Shown: positions 7,551-13,416 of the stretch, piece after piece
Layout of the letters: each line of letters starts with the position of its first letter
Position numbering within the stretch: the first letter of the stretch is position 1
IMG/VR virus record: IMGVR_UViG_3300032050_000361
Coordinates: 1-37,882 of that record
From: a virus
Strand: one strand, 5' to 3'
DNA: 37,882 bases
Notes under the pieces: model-generated
Databases searched by the model: none
What the model saw: the letters and a program-made list of their open reading frames with translations, nothing else
Told to the model about the DNA's origin: nothing
Program-made: the position numbers and the translations under genes

Positions 7551-7908
7551 GCATGACATCGTTAAAGTACTTGAGCATTACGGATTTGTAATCTCTACCA
7601 ATCGTGGAGGTTGGCAATCAGTGCGTTGCGCCTTCCACAATGACCATGTAAAGTCGGCTCGTTTAAACATAGACAACGGTGGCTTTAGATGTTTTGCTTG
7701 CGACATGGCAGGCGATGTGTATTCACTTATTATGAAACGAGAAGGAGTTACCTATGGCGAGGCTCTCAAAATCGCAGAGAGAATTACTGGCGAAAGCAAC
7801 GGAGAACTACGAAGGAAACCTAAGCGAGGCGCTGCCGTACCTGACGGGTCGCGGTATAACAGAGGCGACAGCGCGTATGTTCCGCCTCGGCTTCGTGGCG
7901 AATCCTGA
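7510..7908 (+). CDS. dnaG (N-terminal half): Primase zinc-binding subunit (DnaG CHC2-type N-terminal half)
   Basis: The zinc site reads VRCAFHNDH...FRCFACDMAGDV, with C40, H43, C61 and C64 matching the CHC2 zinc domain of DnaG primases. The domain selects priming sites on single-stranded DNA. ATG 7510 or ATG 7531 can be the start; 7510 is given because GGGAG lies upstream. The reading frame continues for about 50 residues past the zinc domain as a basic tail. It overlaps the TOPRIM half by 155 bp in another frame, so the primase is encoded as two pieces. Confidence 0.8.
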   Translation: MSFRNSVMSSPTSKHDIVKVLEHYGFVISTNRGGWQSVRCAFHNDHVKSARLNIDNGGFRCFACDMAGDVYSLIMKREGVTYGEALKIAERITGESNGELRRKPKRGAAVPDGSRYNRGDSAYVPPRLRGES

Positions 7909-8374
7909 AGCGGGACACGAACCTTACCTTGGTAAGTTGGCTATCCCTTATTTAACTCCATCAGGTGTAGTTGACATCCGTTTCCGCAGTTTAAACAATG
8001 ATAGTGGACCAAAATATTTATCAAGACCAGGAGCAAGCACTCACATTTACAATGTTCAAGCATTGGATAAAGATGCTGACATGCTTGTGATTTGTGAAGG
8101 TGAACTAGATACCATCATTGCCACGCAAGTGGGCTTTGCTGCGGTTGGTTTGCCTGGGGCAAACAACTGGAAACCGTTTTACTCCCGTGTCCTTGCGGAT
8201 TGGGAAAAGATTATGTTGTTTTGTGATGGTGACAACGCAGGTAAAGAGATGGCTAAGACCCTCTCACGAGAATTGGACAATGTATTCCCCGTGTTCATGC
8301 CTGACAACTGCGATGTCAACGATGTGTTCCTTGCTGAAGGAGCAGAGGGATTGCGCAAACGAGTGGGTGTTTAA
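7754..8374 (+). CDS. dnaG (C-terminal half): Primase catalytic subunit (DnaG TOPRIM half)
   Basis: A 206-residue protein. An N-terminal DnaG-like linker (EALPYLTGRGITEATARMFRLGF) is followed by the TOPRIM domain, with E115 in LVICEGELDT and the DxD pair D158/D160 in MLFCDGDNAGKEM. These residues bind the catalytic metals for RNA primer synthesis. It starts inside the gene for the zinc half (155-bp overlap, +1 relative frame), so both chains are needed for a full primase unless a frameshift joins them. The TAA stop lies in GTTTAAAC 8369-8376. Confidence 0.85.
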   Translation: MARLSKSQRELLAKATENYEGNLSEALPYLTGRGITEATARMFRLGFVANPEAGHEPYLGKLAIPYLTPSGVVDIRFRSLNNDSGPKYLSRPGASTHIYNVQALDKDADMLVICEGELDTIIATQVGFAAVGLPGANNWKPFYSRVLADWEKIMLFCDGDNAGKEMAKTLSRELDNVFPVFMPDNCDVNDVFLAEGAEGLRKRVGV

Positions 8375-8377
8375 ACA

Positions 8378-8785
8378 GTGGCAAAGAACTCATCATTTGA
8401 CTTGGACTTTGGATACGGGCGAAAGGGTGAACAGTTAGTTGAAGAACTGCTAACCCAAGGCAAGAAGGTAGAAGTAAAGCGAGATAGAAAATGGTGGGTA
8501 ACCAACAATCTCTACATAGAAGTTGAGTGTTGGTACATGAAATCAAAATCATGGGAAGCATCGGGCGTGATGGTAACCGAAGCGGATTACTGGGCGTTCG
8601 TACTTGAACAGGGCGTACTTATGGTGCCAACCTCTCATGTTTTGTATGCGATTAAAGAGTTTGGTCGTGAGATTACTTGCGAGATTCCACCGAACAAGAG
8701 CAAGGGTTATCTCATCACCGTTGATGATTTGCTTATGGCAATGCGTAAACTAAAGAACGAGAAAGCAGAACCAAAAGATGGATAG
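8378..8785 (+). CDS. PD-(D/E)XK-like nuclease family protein (135 aa)
   Basis: The start is GTG 8378, one base after a GTTTAAAC copy that also holds the primase stop. No SD is visible, so translation is probably coupled. The N-terminus reads FDLDFGYGRKGEQLVEELL, then KVEVKRDRKWWVTNNLYIEVEC, with the E.K and IE elements typical of small phage PD-(D/E)XK nucleases. The rest is alpha/beta with no obvious further motif. A role in recombination or DNA degradation is likely; the exact substrate is unknown. Confidence 0.6.
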   Translation: MAKNSSFDLDFGYGRKGEQLVEELLTQGKKVEVKRDRKWWVTNNLYIEVECWYMKSKSWEASGVMVTEADYWAFVLEQGVLMVPTSHVLYAIKEFGREITCEIPPNKSKGYLITVDDLLMAMRKLKNEKAEPKDG

Positions 8786-9458
8786 CCAAGATAAAGTTTG
8801 GGAAACTATTTACGGGGTAGCCCGTCAAGTTGCAACCCGTGCTAATCGTATGCATCGTGGCATCGTAACCACTGATGATTTGTACCAGCACTTATCCTTG
8901 TGGGCATTAGAACACTGGCACAAGATAGAGCAGTGGACTGATGAAGAAAGCCTGAAGTTTAAACTGCGCAAAACTTTCTATAACGAAGCGCAAAAGTATG
9001 TTGCCAAAGAGCGCTCGCATTTATCTCGCTCACCAATCAACGATAGTTTTTATTACACACACGAGGTGTTACATGAACTATTGCGTGATGTATGGACACA
9101 CCAAGGTTGGACTGATACACCAGACATGAGTAGTGAATACATTTCTCGTAGTGCTAAGCCTTCCGAAGGTGGTAACCGCGTTGCTTTGCTGTCAGATGTT
9201 GCAGCAGGGCTTGACCGTTTAAACAAGGCAGACCAAGACTTACTGCGCATGCGTTATGCCAACGGTGGTATGGAGTTTGGTGCGCTTGCTGAATCTTATG
9301 GAACCACGGAGGAAGCAATGCGCAAGCGTGTCAAGCGTGCGATAGTTAAACTGCAAGACAGGTTAGGTGGCGAAGCACCAGTATGGCGTGGTCGTAGGCG
9401 CGTTCGTAGTAATGCAGAAGCACGAGCAGAAATTAGAAATCAGGAGGAGCAAGAGTGA
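8778..9458 (+). CDS. Sigma-70-like RNA polymerase sigma factor
   Basis: A 226-residue protein with two helical regions in the sigma layout. Residues of about 8-85 (TTDDLYQHLSLWALEH and LRKTFYNEAQKYVAKER) resemble region 2. Residues of about 145-195 (LNKADQDLLRMRYANGGMEF, then YGTTEEAMRKRVKRAIVKL) form a clear region-4 helix-turn-helix. A basic RGRRRVR tail follows. It could redirect host RNA polymerase to phage promoters, probably the late ones. It overlaps the previous gene by 8 bp. Confidence 0.72.
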   Translation: MDSQDKVWETIYGVARQVATRANRMHRGIVTTDDLYQHLSLWALEHWHKIEQWTDEESLKFKLRKTFYNEAQKYVAKERSHLSRSPINDSFYYTHEVLHELLRDVWTHQGWTDTPDMSSEYISRSAKPSEGGNRVALLSDVAAGLDRLNKADQDLLRMRYANGGMEFGALAESYGTTEEAMRKRVKRAIVKLQDRLGGEAPVWRGRRRVRSNAEARAEIRNQEEQE

Positions 9459-9991
9459 TTATTGGATTAAGCGGTTATGCCCGAAGCGGTAAGGATACAG
9501 TTGCTGAGTTGCTCGTATTGAACTACGGGTTTAAACGCATGGCGTTTGCTGATGGTATTCGTGAATCGTTGATTGCTTTGAATCCAATCTTGCATGATGG
9601 TCACCGTTTAAACGAGATAGTGCAGATGTACGGTTGGGAAGTAGCCAAGGCTAAAGATGAAGTGCGCCGTTTATTACAGGTTATGGGTACTGAAGTTGGT
9701 CGCCAACAAATCCACCAAGATGTATGGGTGTGGCGTTTGTTTAATCAAGTCAATGAAGGCGAGCGCATAGTCATACCTGATGTTCGTTTCCCTAATGAAG
9801 CACGCATGATTGAGGAGCGTGGCGGGGAAGTGTGGCGTATAAACAGACACAACCATGCAGCAGTCAATGACCATGTAAGTGAACGCGCTATGGATAATCA
9901 CATGTTTAAACGAGTGCTATACAACGATGGGACTCTTGATGATTTGGCTGAAGAAGTGTTCATGCTAATGCACAATGTTTTTAAACTATGA
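9455..9991 (+). CDS. Deoxynucleoside monophosphate kinase
   Basis: A 178-residue kinase with P-loop GYARSGKDT (7-15), the GxxxSGKD form of phage dNMP kinases and dephospho-CoA-kinase-like enzymes. VMGTEVGRQQIHQDVWVWRL and IVIPDVRFPNEARMIEERGGEVWRI match the conserved core of the phage T4 gp1-like family. It phosphorylates dNMPs for viral DNA synthesis. The start is GTG 9455, overlapping the TGA of the sigma-like gene, with an excellent GGAGGAG SD. It carries three GTTTAAAC copies (9529, 9606 and 9904). Confidence 0.85.
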   Translation: MIIGLSGYARSGKDTVAELLVLNYGFKRMAFADGIRESLIALNPILHDGHRLNEIVQMYGWEVAKAKDEVRRLLQVMGTEVGRQQIHQDVWVWRLFNQVNEGERIVIPDVRFPNEARMIEERGGEVWRINRHNHAAVNDHVSERAMDNHMFKRVLYNDGTLDDLAEEVFMLMHNVFKL

Positions 9992-10164
9992 CAGATGATG
10001 ATTTTATTGAGCGCTTTAACCTTCTTCATAAGGCGTTCATAGAAAAGTTTGTACAGAAAATTGAGTACTCTAAAATCACAGAAAAAGATGAGTGGTCTAA
10101 GGGTTTAAACGCTGGACTTGACTGGGCTATTCGTATTATTACTGGTGATAAATCGGCTTCATAA
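9988..10164 (+). CDS. Hypothetical protein (58 aa), last gene of the replication operon
   Basis: ATG 9988 overlaps the kinase stop (ATGA), and the frame ends at TAA 10162-10164 just before a bidirectional terminator. The protein is helical and charged (DDFIERFNLLHKAFIEKFVQK), ending GLDWAIRIITGDKSAS. The coupling and the precise fit before the terminator support it. No family is recognised. GTTTAAAC 10103-10110 encodes KGLNA in it. Confidence 0.65.
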   Translation: MTDDDFIERFNLLHKAFIEKFVQKIEYSKITEKDEWSKGLNAGLDWAIRIITGDKSAS

Positions 10165-10169
10165 ATAAA

Positions 10170-10208
10170 CAAGCACCGCTTTCGGGACTGGAACCTAGGC
10201 GGTGCTTG
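10170..10208. terminator. Bidirectional terminator between convergent early operons
   Basis: A 10-bp perfect stem, CAAGCACCGC (10170-10179) with GCGGTGCTTG (10199-10208), spans the gap between the plus-strand replication operon and the minus-strand accessory operon. The T tract is better on the minus strand (GTTTATTTAT follows), while on the plus strand only GTTCTAGTTT follows. It therefore mainly ends the minus-strand operon but should slow both. Confidence 0.8.
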
Positions 10209-10223
10209 CTGTTCTAGTTTAAC

Positions 10224-10583
10224 CTATCTTTGATTGTTGCTCAACGCAGGCTCGGTTAATCCCCACTTGCGTTTCTTGCGTTCTCTTTCACGCATTGCAG
10301 GTGTCATGCCACCCCAAATACCGTAGCGTTCGTGGGCTAGTCCCCACTCCCCGCAGGCTTCAATTACTGGGCAGCCTCCGCAGATTCTATTCCTGATGTA
10401 GCGTTCCTCATCGGGAGAAAACTTATCTTGTGGTGGATAAAATACTTCGGTAGGTACACCGTAGCATTTAGCATCTGTGAAGTTGCGTGGATTGTAAACA
10501 AGCGTGTAGTAAACACGGCTGTTTAAACGCAGCACCTTTCTGATTCTATGAAACCTTGGTTGTATTTGCGTATCCTGCTGCAT
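10224..10583 (-). CDS. whiB-like: WhiB-family Fe-S transcriptional regulator
   Basis: A 119-residue protein with the four WhiB cysteines: C40 (TDAKCYG), C68 and C71 (NRICGGC) and C77 (EACGEW). The GIWGGMT turn (88-94) and the basic REREKRKW-type tail follow. WhiB proteins bind a 4Fe-4S cluster and contact the primary sigma factor or DNA, and occur in actinobacteria and their phages. It may alter host transcription or superinfection immunity. GGAG seven bases upstream supports ATG 10583. It is the last gene of the minus-strand operon. Confidence 0.92.
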   Translation of the reverse strand: MQQDTQIQPRFHRIRKVLRLNSRVYYTLVYNPRNFTDAKCYGVPTEVFYPPQDKFSPDEERYIRNRICGGCPVIEACGEWGLAHERYGIWGGMTPAMRERERKKRKWGLTEPALSNNQR

Positions 10584-10731
10584 TTAAATACTCCATGACT
10601 GTGGCTGCCAGCATTTCAACGCGTACTGGTCTGATGATTACTGGCTGAGTGGGTACCTCTGCGTTGTAGGTTAGCCCACTGAGTATGAGGTGATTACGCA
10701 ATCCCTCTATTAGTTCTTGGTATTCGGTCAT
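10546..10731 (-). CDS. Hypothetical protein (61 aa)
   Basis: The start ATG at 10731 shares one base with the TAA of the upstream transglycosylase gene (TAATG), with GAGGG upstream; a start three codons earlier is possible. The protein begins with an amphipathic helix (TEYQELIEGLRNHLILSG) and ends with a second helix (VEMLAATVMEYLNAAGYA). It overlaps the WhiB gene by 38 bp. No family is recognised. Confidence 0.55.
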   Translation of the reverse strand: MTEYQELIEGLRNHLILSGLTYNAEVPTQPVIIRPVRVEMLAATVMEYLNAAGYANTTKVS

Positions 10732-11171
10732 TAGTACCACCCTCTTGATAGATTTGAACCGAGCGCTTTGCAGATGTTGCCTCCGTATTTTCTTTGTATG
10801 TACGCAAGCCCTGCTTCCACTTGTACGAACCCGTCATCAGTTCGTTTAAACCCTACGAGTTTCCATGTTGCTGGCATGAATTGTGCAATGCCATAGGCAC
10901 CTGACTTACGGTTAAGTGAGCGTGGATTCCAGTTACTCTCGCGTGTCCATAGTGTGTACAAGCAAGTCCACTGTTCTAGTTTGCCCATTTGTGTAAGCAT
11001 GTCTACTGCATAGCGTTGGTATTCGTTCTCGTAAAAGGCAACCACTGTGCCTGCCACTTTGCCATCATTAACCAATGGTGTGAGAGGCACATGGTCTTTA
11101 TCAAAAAACCTGTCGTCTATTGCTACCGATGCAGTAACAATGAGGAAGATAGCGACTAATCGTTTAAACAT
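10731..11171 (-). CDS. Secreted lytic transglycosylase (SLT-like lysozyme fold)
   Basis: A 146-residue protein with an N-terminal signal peptide or anchor (FKRLVAIFLIVTASVA). The catalytic domain has LYTLWTRESNWNPRSLN (E78, the general acid), then GAYGIAQFMPATWKLV and GLAYIQRKYGG, the pattern of SLT and Rpf/lysozyme-like domains. It would cleave glycan strands outside the membrane. Its place in an early-type accessory operon, far from the lysis cassette, is odd. The start codon overlaps GTTTAAAC 11162-11169, giving MFKR. Confidence 0.8.
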   Translation of the reverse strand: MFKRLVAIFLIVTASVAIDDRFFDKDHVPLTPLVNDGKVAGTVVAFYENEYQRYAVDMLTQMGKLEQWTCLYTLWTRESNWNPRSLNRKSGAYGIAQFMPATWKLVGFKRTDDGFVQVEAGLAYIQRKYGGNICKALGSNLSRGWY

Positions 11172-11605
11172 TATGCTTCCTTCTCCTGTTTAGCACTGAT
11201 GTTTCGCACCAGCGTAAGGATAAATTCGGGCAGGTCTGTGTCGTAACCCTCATCATCTGAGCGCCCAACAATCACCGCGTTACCCACAAGGTGTGGTGTG
11301 TTACCAAACAAGAAAGATAAGGCGCTCGCCATAGGATTTAATGGCAGGTTCTTTAACAACCCCTCATCATCTACATAGGCACACGCAATCTCTTGTCCGT
11401 TGTAATCGTATAAACGCACCGCAGTAATCCAACCGTCAATAGCACTTTGGTAATCTGCTAGTTGTTTAAACAACCCTTCGGTATGCGTTCCATTAGGTCG
11501 GATAACTACTCCTCGCACTGGTGATTGTTCCACCGCATTTGAATTGTTGTATTCAACGAAGGCGTTTATCACATCTTTCATAATTTTTTCAGGATTCTTA
11601 GTCAT
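11171..11605 (-). CDS. DUF3846-like protein (144 aa)
   Basis: The middle and C-terminal parts (ITAVRLYDYNGQEIACAYVDDEGLLKNLPLNPMAS..., then HLVGNAVIVG) match my memory of the DUF3846 pattern: a short beta-rich module of phage and plasmid proteins with a GNAVI motif. The function of that family is not established. The stop/start of this gene and the next share a base. GTTTAAAC 11464-11471 encodes LFKQL. Confidence 0.6.
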   Translation of the reverse strand: MTKNPEKIMKDVINAFVEYNNSNAVEQSPVRGVVIRPNGTHTEGLFKQLADYQSAIDGWITAVRLYDYNGQEIACAYVDDEGLLKNLPLNPMASALSFLFGNTPHLVGNAVIVGRSDDEGYDTDLPEFILTLVRNISAKQEKEA

Positions 11606-11735
11606 TTTTTTTCTCCAATACTTTCCAAGATAGTTGTGTATGAATTGGGTATGAAACTCGCGTTACCTCGTCTATGATTTCATAGAAGTCGTAGGTATCA
11701 GGAAATTCAAAACTCATGGTAATTGTTTTAGCCAT
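11598..11735 (-). CDS. Hypothetical micro-protein (45 aa)
   Basis: ATG 11735-11733 has a GAGGAAAG SD, and the frame ends at TAA 11600-11598, overlapping the next start by 8 bp. The sequence is polar, with an acidic aromatic stretch (FEFPDTYDFYEIIDEV) and a C-terminal LSWKVLEKKND. Overlaps at both ends support a coding role. No family is recognised. Confidence 0.55.
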   Translation of the reverse strand: MAKTITMSFEFPDTYDFYEIIDEVTRVSYPIHTQLSWKVLEKKND

Positions 11736-11868
11736 TACTTTCCTCCTCTAATAGTCCCTCTAATAAATTAAGTATTCCCGTCACTTGTTCAGGCTCATCT
11801 CCCTCTCGCCAAGGGTATGATGCCAAGAAATTGTATTGAGTTTTGAGTAGTTCTTTATTTAAGTTCAC
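11728..11868 (-). CDS. Hypothetical micro-protein (46 aa)
   Basis: The preferred start is GTG 11868, because GAGGAAAG lies at the right distance and the GTGA overlap with the upstream stop is typical of this operon; an ATG 16 codons earlier would overlap the upstream gene. The protein is helical with an acidic end (GILNLLEGLLEEESNG). It overlaps the next gene by 8 bp. No family is recognised. Confidence 0.5.
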   Translation of the reverse strand: MNLNKELLKTQYNFLASYPWREGDEPEQVTGILNLLEGLLEEESNG

Positions 11869-12029
11869 TCGCTTTCCTCCATTTCCATGTCGTCTATTAA
11901 CCATTGGTCTACGCAATCGCTACACCGTAGGTCTAAGTTAAGTCCGTCTAATTCGTAGACATCGTTACAGTCTATGCACTTAGCAGGGTTCTTTATTCGT
12001 GGCGCTTTCCATACTTTGCGTTTAAACAT
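11865..12029 (-). CDS. Zinc-ribbon micro-protein (54 aa)
   Basis: Residues C18/C21 and C36/C39 (KCIDCND...LRCSDCVD) form a two-knuckle zinc ribbon, preceded by a basic segment (FKRKVWKAPRIK) and followed by an acidic tail. The start ATG at 12029 overlaps GTTTAAAC 12020-12027, and the same octamer holds the stop of the upstream gene in another frame. A longer upstream frame exists, but the clean zinc-ribbon unit and the junction favour this start. Confidence 0.65.
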   Translation of the reverse strand: MFKRKVWKAPRIKNPAKCIDCNDVYELDGLNLDLRCSDCVDQWLIDDMEMEESE

Positions 12030-12156
12030 GTGCCACCTCGCAGTCGTATTGAGGCGCTGCATTATTGGGGCAATCAAAAACAAAACACTCCGCTTCGGTG
12101 TGCTTGTCGCAATCGCGCCAGCAGTTCTCGTGGTTCTCTCCATGCTTGTAACTCAT
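12022..12156 (-). CDS. Cysteine/histidine-rich micro-protein (44 aa)
   Basis: ATG 12156 lies two bases after the upstream stop, and the frame ends at the TAA inside GTTTAAAC 12020-12027. It has cysteines at 12, 16, 24, 29 and 39 and four histidines, in the order NCWRDCDKH, ECFVFDCP, DCEVAH. This probably makes a small metal-binding fold. It overlaps the next start by 8 bp. No known family is recognised, and the short length limits certainty. Confidence 0.55.
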   Translation of the reverse strand: MSYKHGENHENCWRDCDKHTEAECFVFDCPNNAAPQYDCEVAHV

Positions 12157-12158
12157 GT

Positions 12159-12293
12159 TCAAACTCCCAACGCTACTTGTTCGCCTGATTTATCAAACTC
12201 TGCTCCGCAGTCTAGGCAAACTATTATCCCGCAGTTGCATTTATTATTTTCAGTGAGAGTATCTAGGCTTTCAGTCCAGCCATGTTCGCACAT
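12159..12293 (-). CDS. Zinc-knuckle micro-protein (44 aa)
   Basis: ATG 12293 directly follows a GTTTAAAC copy (12294-12301) that contains the stop of the upstream gene. Cysteines at 2, 19, 21, 26 and 29 (KCNCGIIVCLDCG) and H4 look like a small treble-clef or ribbon. No SD is seen before the ATG, so translation may depend on termination-reinitiation at the octamer. No family is recognised. Confidence 0.58.
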   Translation of the reverse strand: MCEHGWTESLDTLTENNKCNCGIIVCLDCGAEFDKSGEQVALGV

Positions 12294-12295
12294 GT

Positions 12296-12523
12296 TTAAA
12301 CACCTGACCTTTCTTGATTCATTTTGTTGAGCATGTCTTGCAGTTGTTTGTCTGCTTCTTGCGCACCCTCAATAAATTTACCGTCACCCTGATAGGCATA
12401 GTCCCACGATTTGGTTTCGGTATCATAGACAGTTCCATTTGGAAAGGCTTGTTCCTCCGTGTCAATGTCTAACTGCCATTTGGTTCCGTCAAAATAAATT
12501 GCGTAAGAGAATTGTTTAGTCAT
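12296..12523 (-). CDS. Hypothetical protein (75 aa)
   Basis: ATG 12523 lies immediately after GTTTAAAC 12524-12531, and the TAA stop lies inside GTTTAAAC 12294-12301, so both gene borders are octamer copies. The protein begins with a beta-hairpin-like segment (FSYAIYFDGTKWQLDID), is acidic in the middle, and ends with a helix (EADKQLQDMLNKMNQE). No family is recognised. Confidence 0.6.
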   Translation of the reverse strand: MTKQFSYAIYFDGTKWQLDIDTEEQAFPNGTVYDTETKSWDYAYQGDGKFIEGAQEADKQLQDMLNKMNQERSGV

Positions 12524-12626
12524 GTTTAAACTCTTTCATACATTTCCCGCAGATTACTCCGCGTTCTGTACTGAACAAGTTTGATGAGTTGCGATACTCT
12601 CCACAATCTGAACAACGCTCTCTCAT
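12516..12626 (-). CDS. Zinc-ribbon micro-protein (36 aa)
   Basis: MRERCSDCGEY begins a two-knuckle zinc ribbon with C5/C8 and C26/C29 (ICGKC). The upstream AGG at 7-8 bases and the ATGA overlap with the previous gene support ATG 12626. The end overlaps the next start (ATGACTAA). GTTTAAAC 12524-12531 encodes EFKH at its C-terminus. A second frame is open here but codes no recognisable pattern. Such single-ribbon proteins often bind nucleic acid or act as protein adaptors. Confidence 0.6.
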   Translation of the reverse strand: MRERCSDCGEYRNSSNLFSTERGVICGKCMKEFKHD

Positions 12627-12781
12627 TTTTGAACCTCATGTTTAAACTCCCTGCCTACCTCAACCTCCGAGGCTATTCGTTCAACGGCATCGTCAAGTTG
12701 TTTAAACAATTCTTTGCGTTGGTCAAGACTTAGGTGTTTCACCATGTCGTCTGTGATTTCTGCTTTCCATAGGCTGCTCAT
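12623..12781 (-). CDS. Helical hypothetical protein (52 aa)
   Basis: ATG 12781 shares a base with the TAA of the upstream gene, and the TGA overlaps the next ATG. The protein is one long charged helix (LSLDQRKELFKQLDDAVERIASEVEV), suggesting a coiled coil. Two GTTTAAAC copies (12640 and 12700) encode EFKH and LFKQL within 52 codons. No family is recognised. Confidence 0.55.
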   Translation of the reverse strand: MSSLWKAEITDDMVKHLSLDQRKELFKQLDDAVERIASEVEVGREFKHEVQK

Positions 12782-12958
12782 TTAGAAAGGTCTTTCTACT
12801 GAGTTCTCAAGTTTCTTGAGAAGTTCTAAGTTGCGCTTGCGTAGGTAGGCGTTGTACTTATTCAAGCGTGCGTTATCTCTCATGGCGAGAGCCAGTACGA
12901 TTAACGCGCTGAGCAGGGCTATGATTATGCCTGCCATTTCTCCAGTCCCTAGATACAT
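12782..12958 (-). CDS. Small membrane protein (58 aa)
   Basis: ATG 12958 has AGGAG ten bases upstream and is preferred to an internal ATG seven codons later. Residues of about 9-26 are a transmembrane helix (GIIIALLSALIVLALAM), and the rest is a basic, leucine-rich helix (YLRKRNLELLKKLENS). It resembles small one-pass phage membrane proteins of unknown role. The stop abuts the next start. Confidence 0.6.
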   Translation of the reverse strand: MYLGTGEMAGIIIALLSALIVLALAMRDNARLNKYNAYLRKRNLELLKKLENSVERPF

Positions 12959-12971
12959 TTGGTTTGTTCTC

Positions 12972-13184
12972 CTATCGTTTCATTGTTTGGATTAGGTTTT
13001 TGTATTGCTCGCGTACACTTTGCTTGTGTTCGTGTTTGTTTGGTATCCCTGCTTCCCTGCATAGTTCGGCATAGATAATTTGAAAGTCGTCACGGTGGAG
13101 TTCTCTCAAGATGTGTTCCGCTTTGTTAAACAAGCGGGCGCGTAGTTGGTTTATCTCTTGTTGTGTTAGTTCGTTTTCTGTCAT
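12972..13184 (-). CDS. Helical hypothetical protein (70 aa)
   Basis: The first gene after a 230-bp control region, so its promoter probably lies within 13185-13280. The protein is fully helical and charged (NELTQQEINQLRARLFNKAEHILREL), with a single cysteine. It contains a near-match (GTTAAAC) to the octamer. There is no strong SD before ATG 13184. No family is recognised. Confidence 0.55.
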   Translation of the reverse strand: MTENELTQQEINQLRARLFNKAEHILRELHRDDFQIIYAELCREAGIPNKHEHKQSVREQYKNLIQTMKR

Positions 13185-13269
13185 GTCGCAAGTTTCTCAT
13201 ACGCATAAAATAAAAGTCAAGCATTTAATAAAGATAATAAAAAAATTTTTCTGCGTGTTGTTTAAACGC

Positions 13270-13329
13270 TTGACAAGAAGTTACTTTGTGGTAGCGTGAC
13301 ATGTCTGGTGTTTAAACAGTTGGTATAAT
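13270..13329 (+). promoter_or_regulatory. Candidate plus-strand promoters inside the minus-strand block
   Basis: TTGACA (13270-13275), a 16-bp spacer and TAGCGT (13292-13297, matching the actinobacterial TANNNT -10) form one candidate. An extended -10, TGGTATAAT (13321-13329), follows 24 bases later without a clear -35. No plus-strand gene lies downstream, so the product would be a short RNA or an antisense transcript ending near the hairpin at 13379-13400. GTTACT at 13280 starts a degenerate form of the 16-bp palindrome seen at 16207 and 16313. Confidence 0.35.
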
Positions 13330-13370
13330 TTCTGGCAGTCACAGCACCAGAGTGCTAACGATGTTTAAAC

Positions 13371-13400
13371 AAAAGAAAAACCCCCGCCGCAGCAGGGGTT
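13371..13400 (-). terminator. Intrinsic terminator after the glutamine amidotransferase gene
   Basis: On the minus strand AACCCCTGC pairs with GCGGGGGTT around a TGCG loop (plus coordinates 13392-13400 and 13379-13387, one G-U pair). TTTCTTTT follows. It lies 17 bases downstream of the amidotransferase stop and splits the minus-strand block into two transcripts. Confidence 0.8.
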
Positions 13401-13416
13401 CTCTCTGTTTAAACTA

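Larger units (their letters stand above)
13185..13416. other. AT-rich intergenic control region with four GTTTAAAC copies
   Basis: This gap holds octamer copies at 13260, 13310, 13363 and 13407. An AT-rich tract at 13206-13250 is flanked by a 7-bp inverted repeat, GTCAAGC (13216-13222) and GCTTGAC (13268-13274), which places TTGAC -35-like elements facing outwards on both strands. It also has a small hairpin AGCAC-CAGA-GTGCT (about 13343-13356) and the minus-strand terminator 13371-13400. It reads as a promoter/operator region and possibly a replication origin. Confidence 0.5.

Noticed and set aside
11974-12330. 118-codon plus-strand reading frame
   Set aside because: It is antisense to several coupled cysteine-rich genes that have coding signatures and shared junctions; it has no SD or family pattern.
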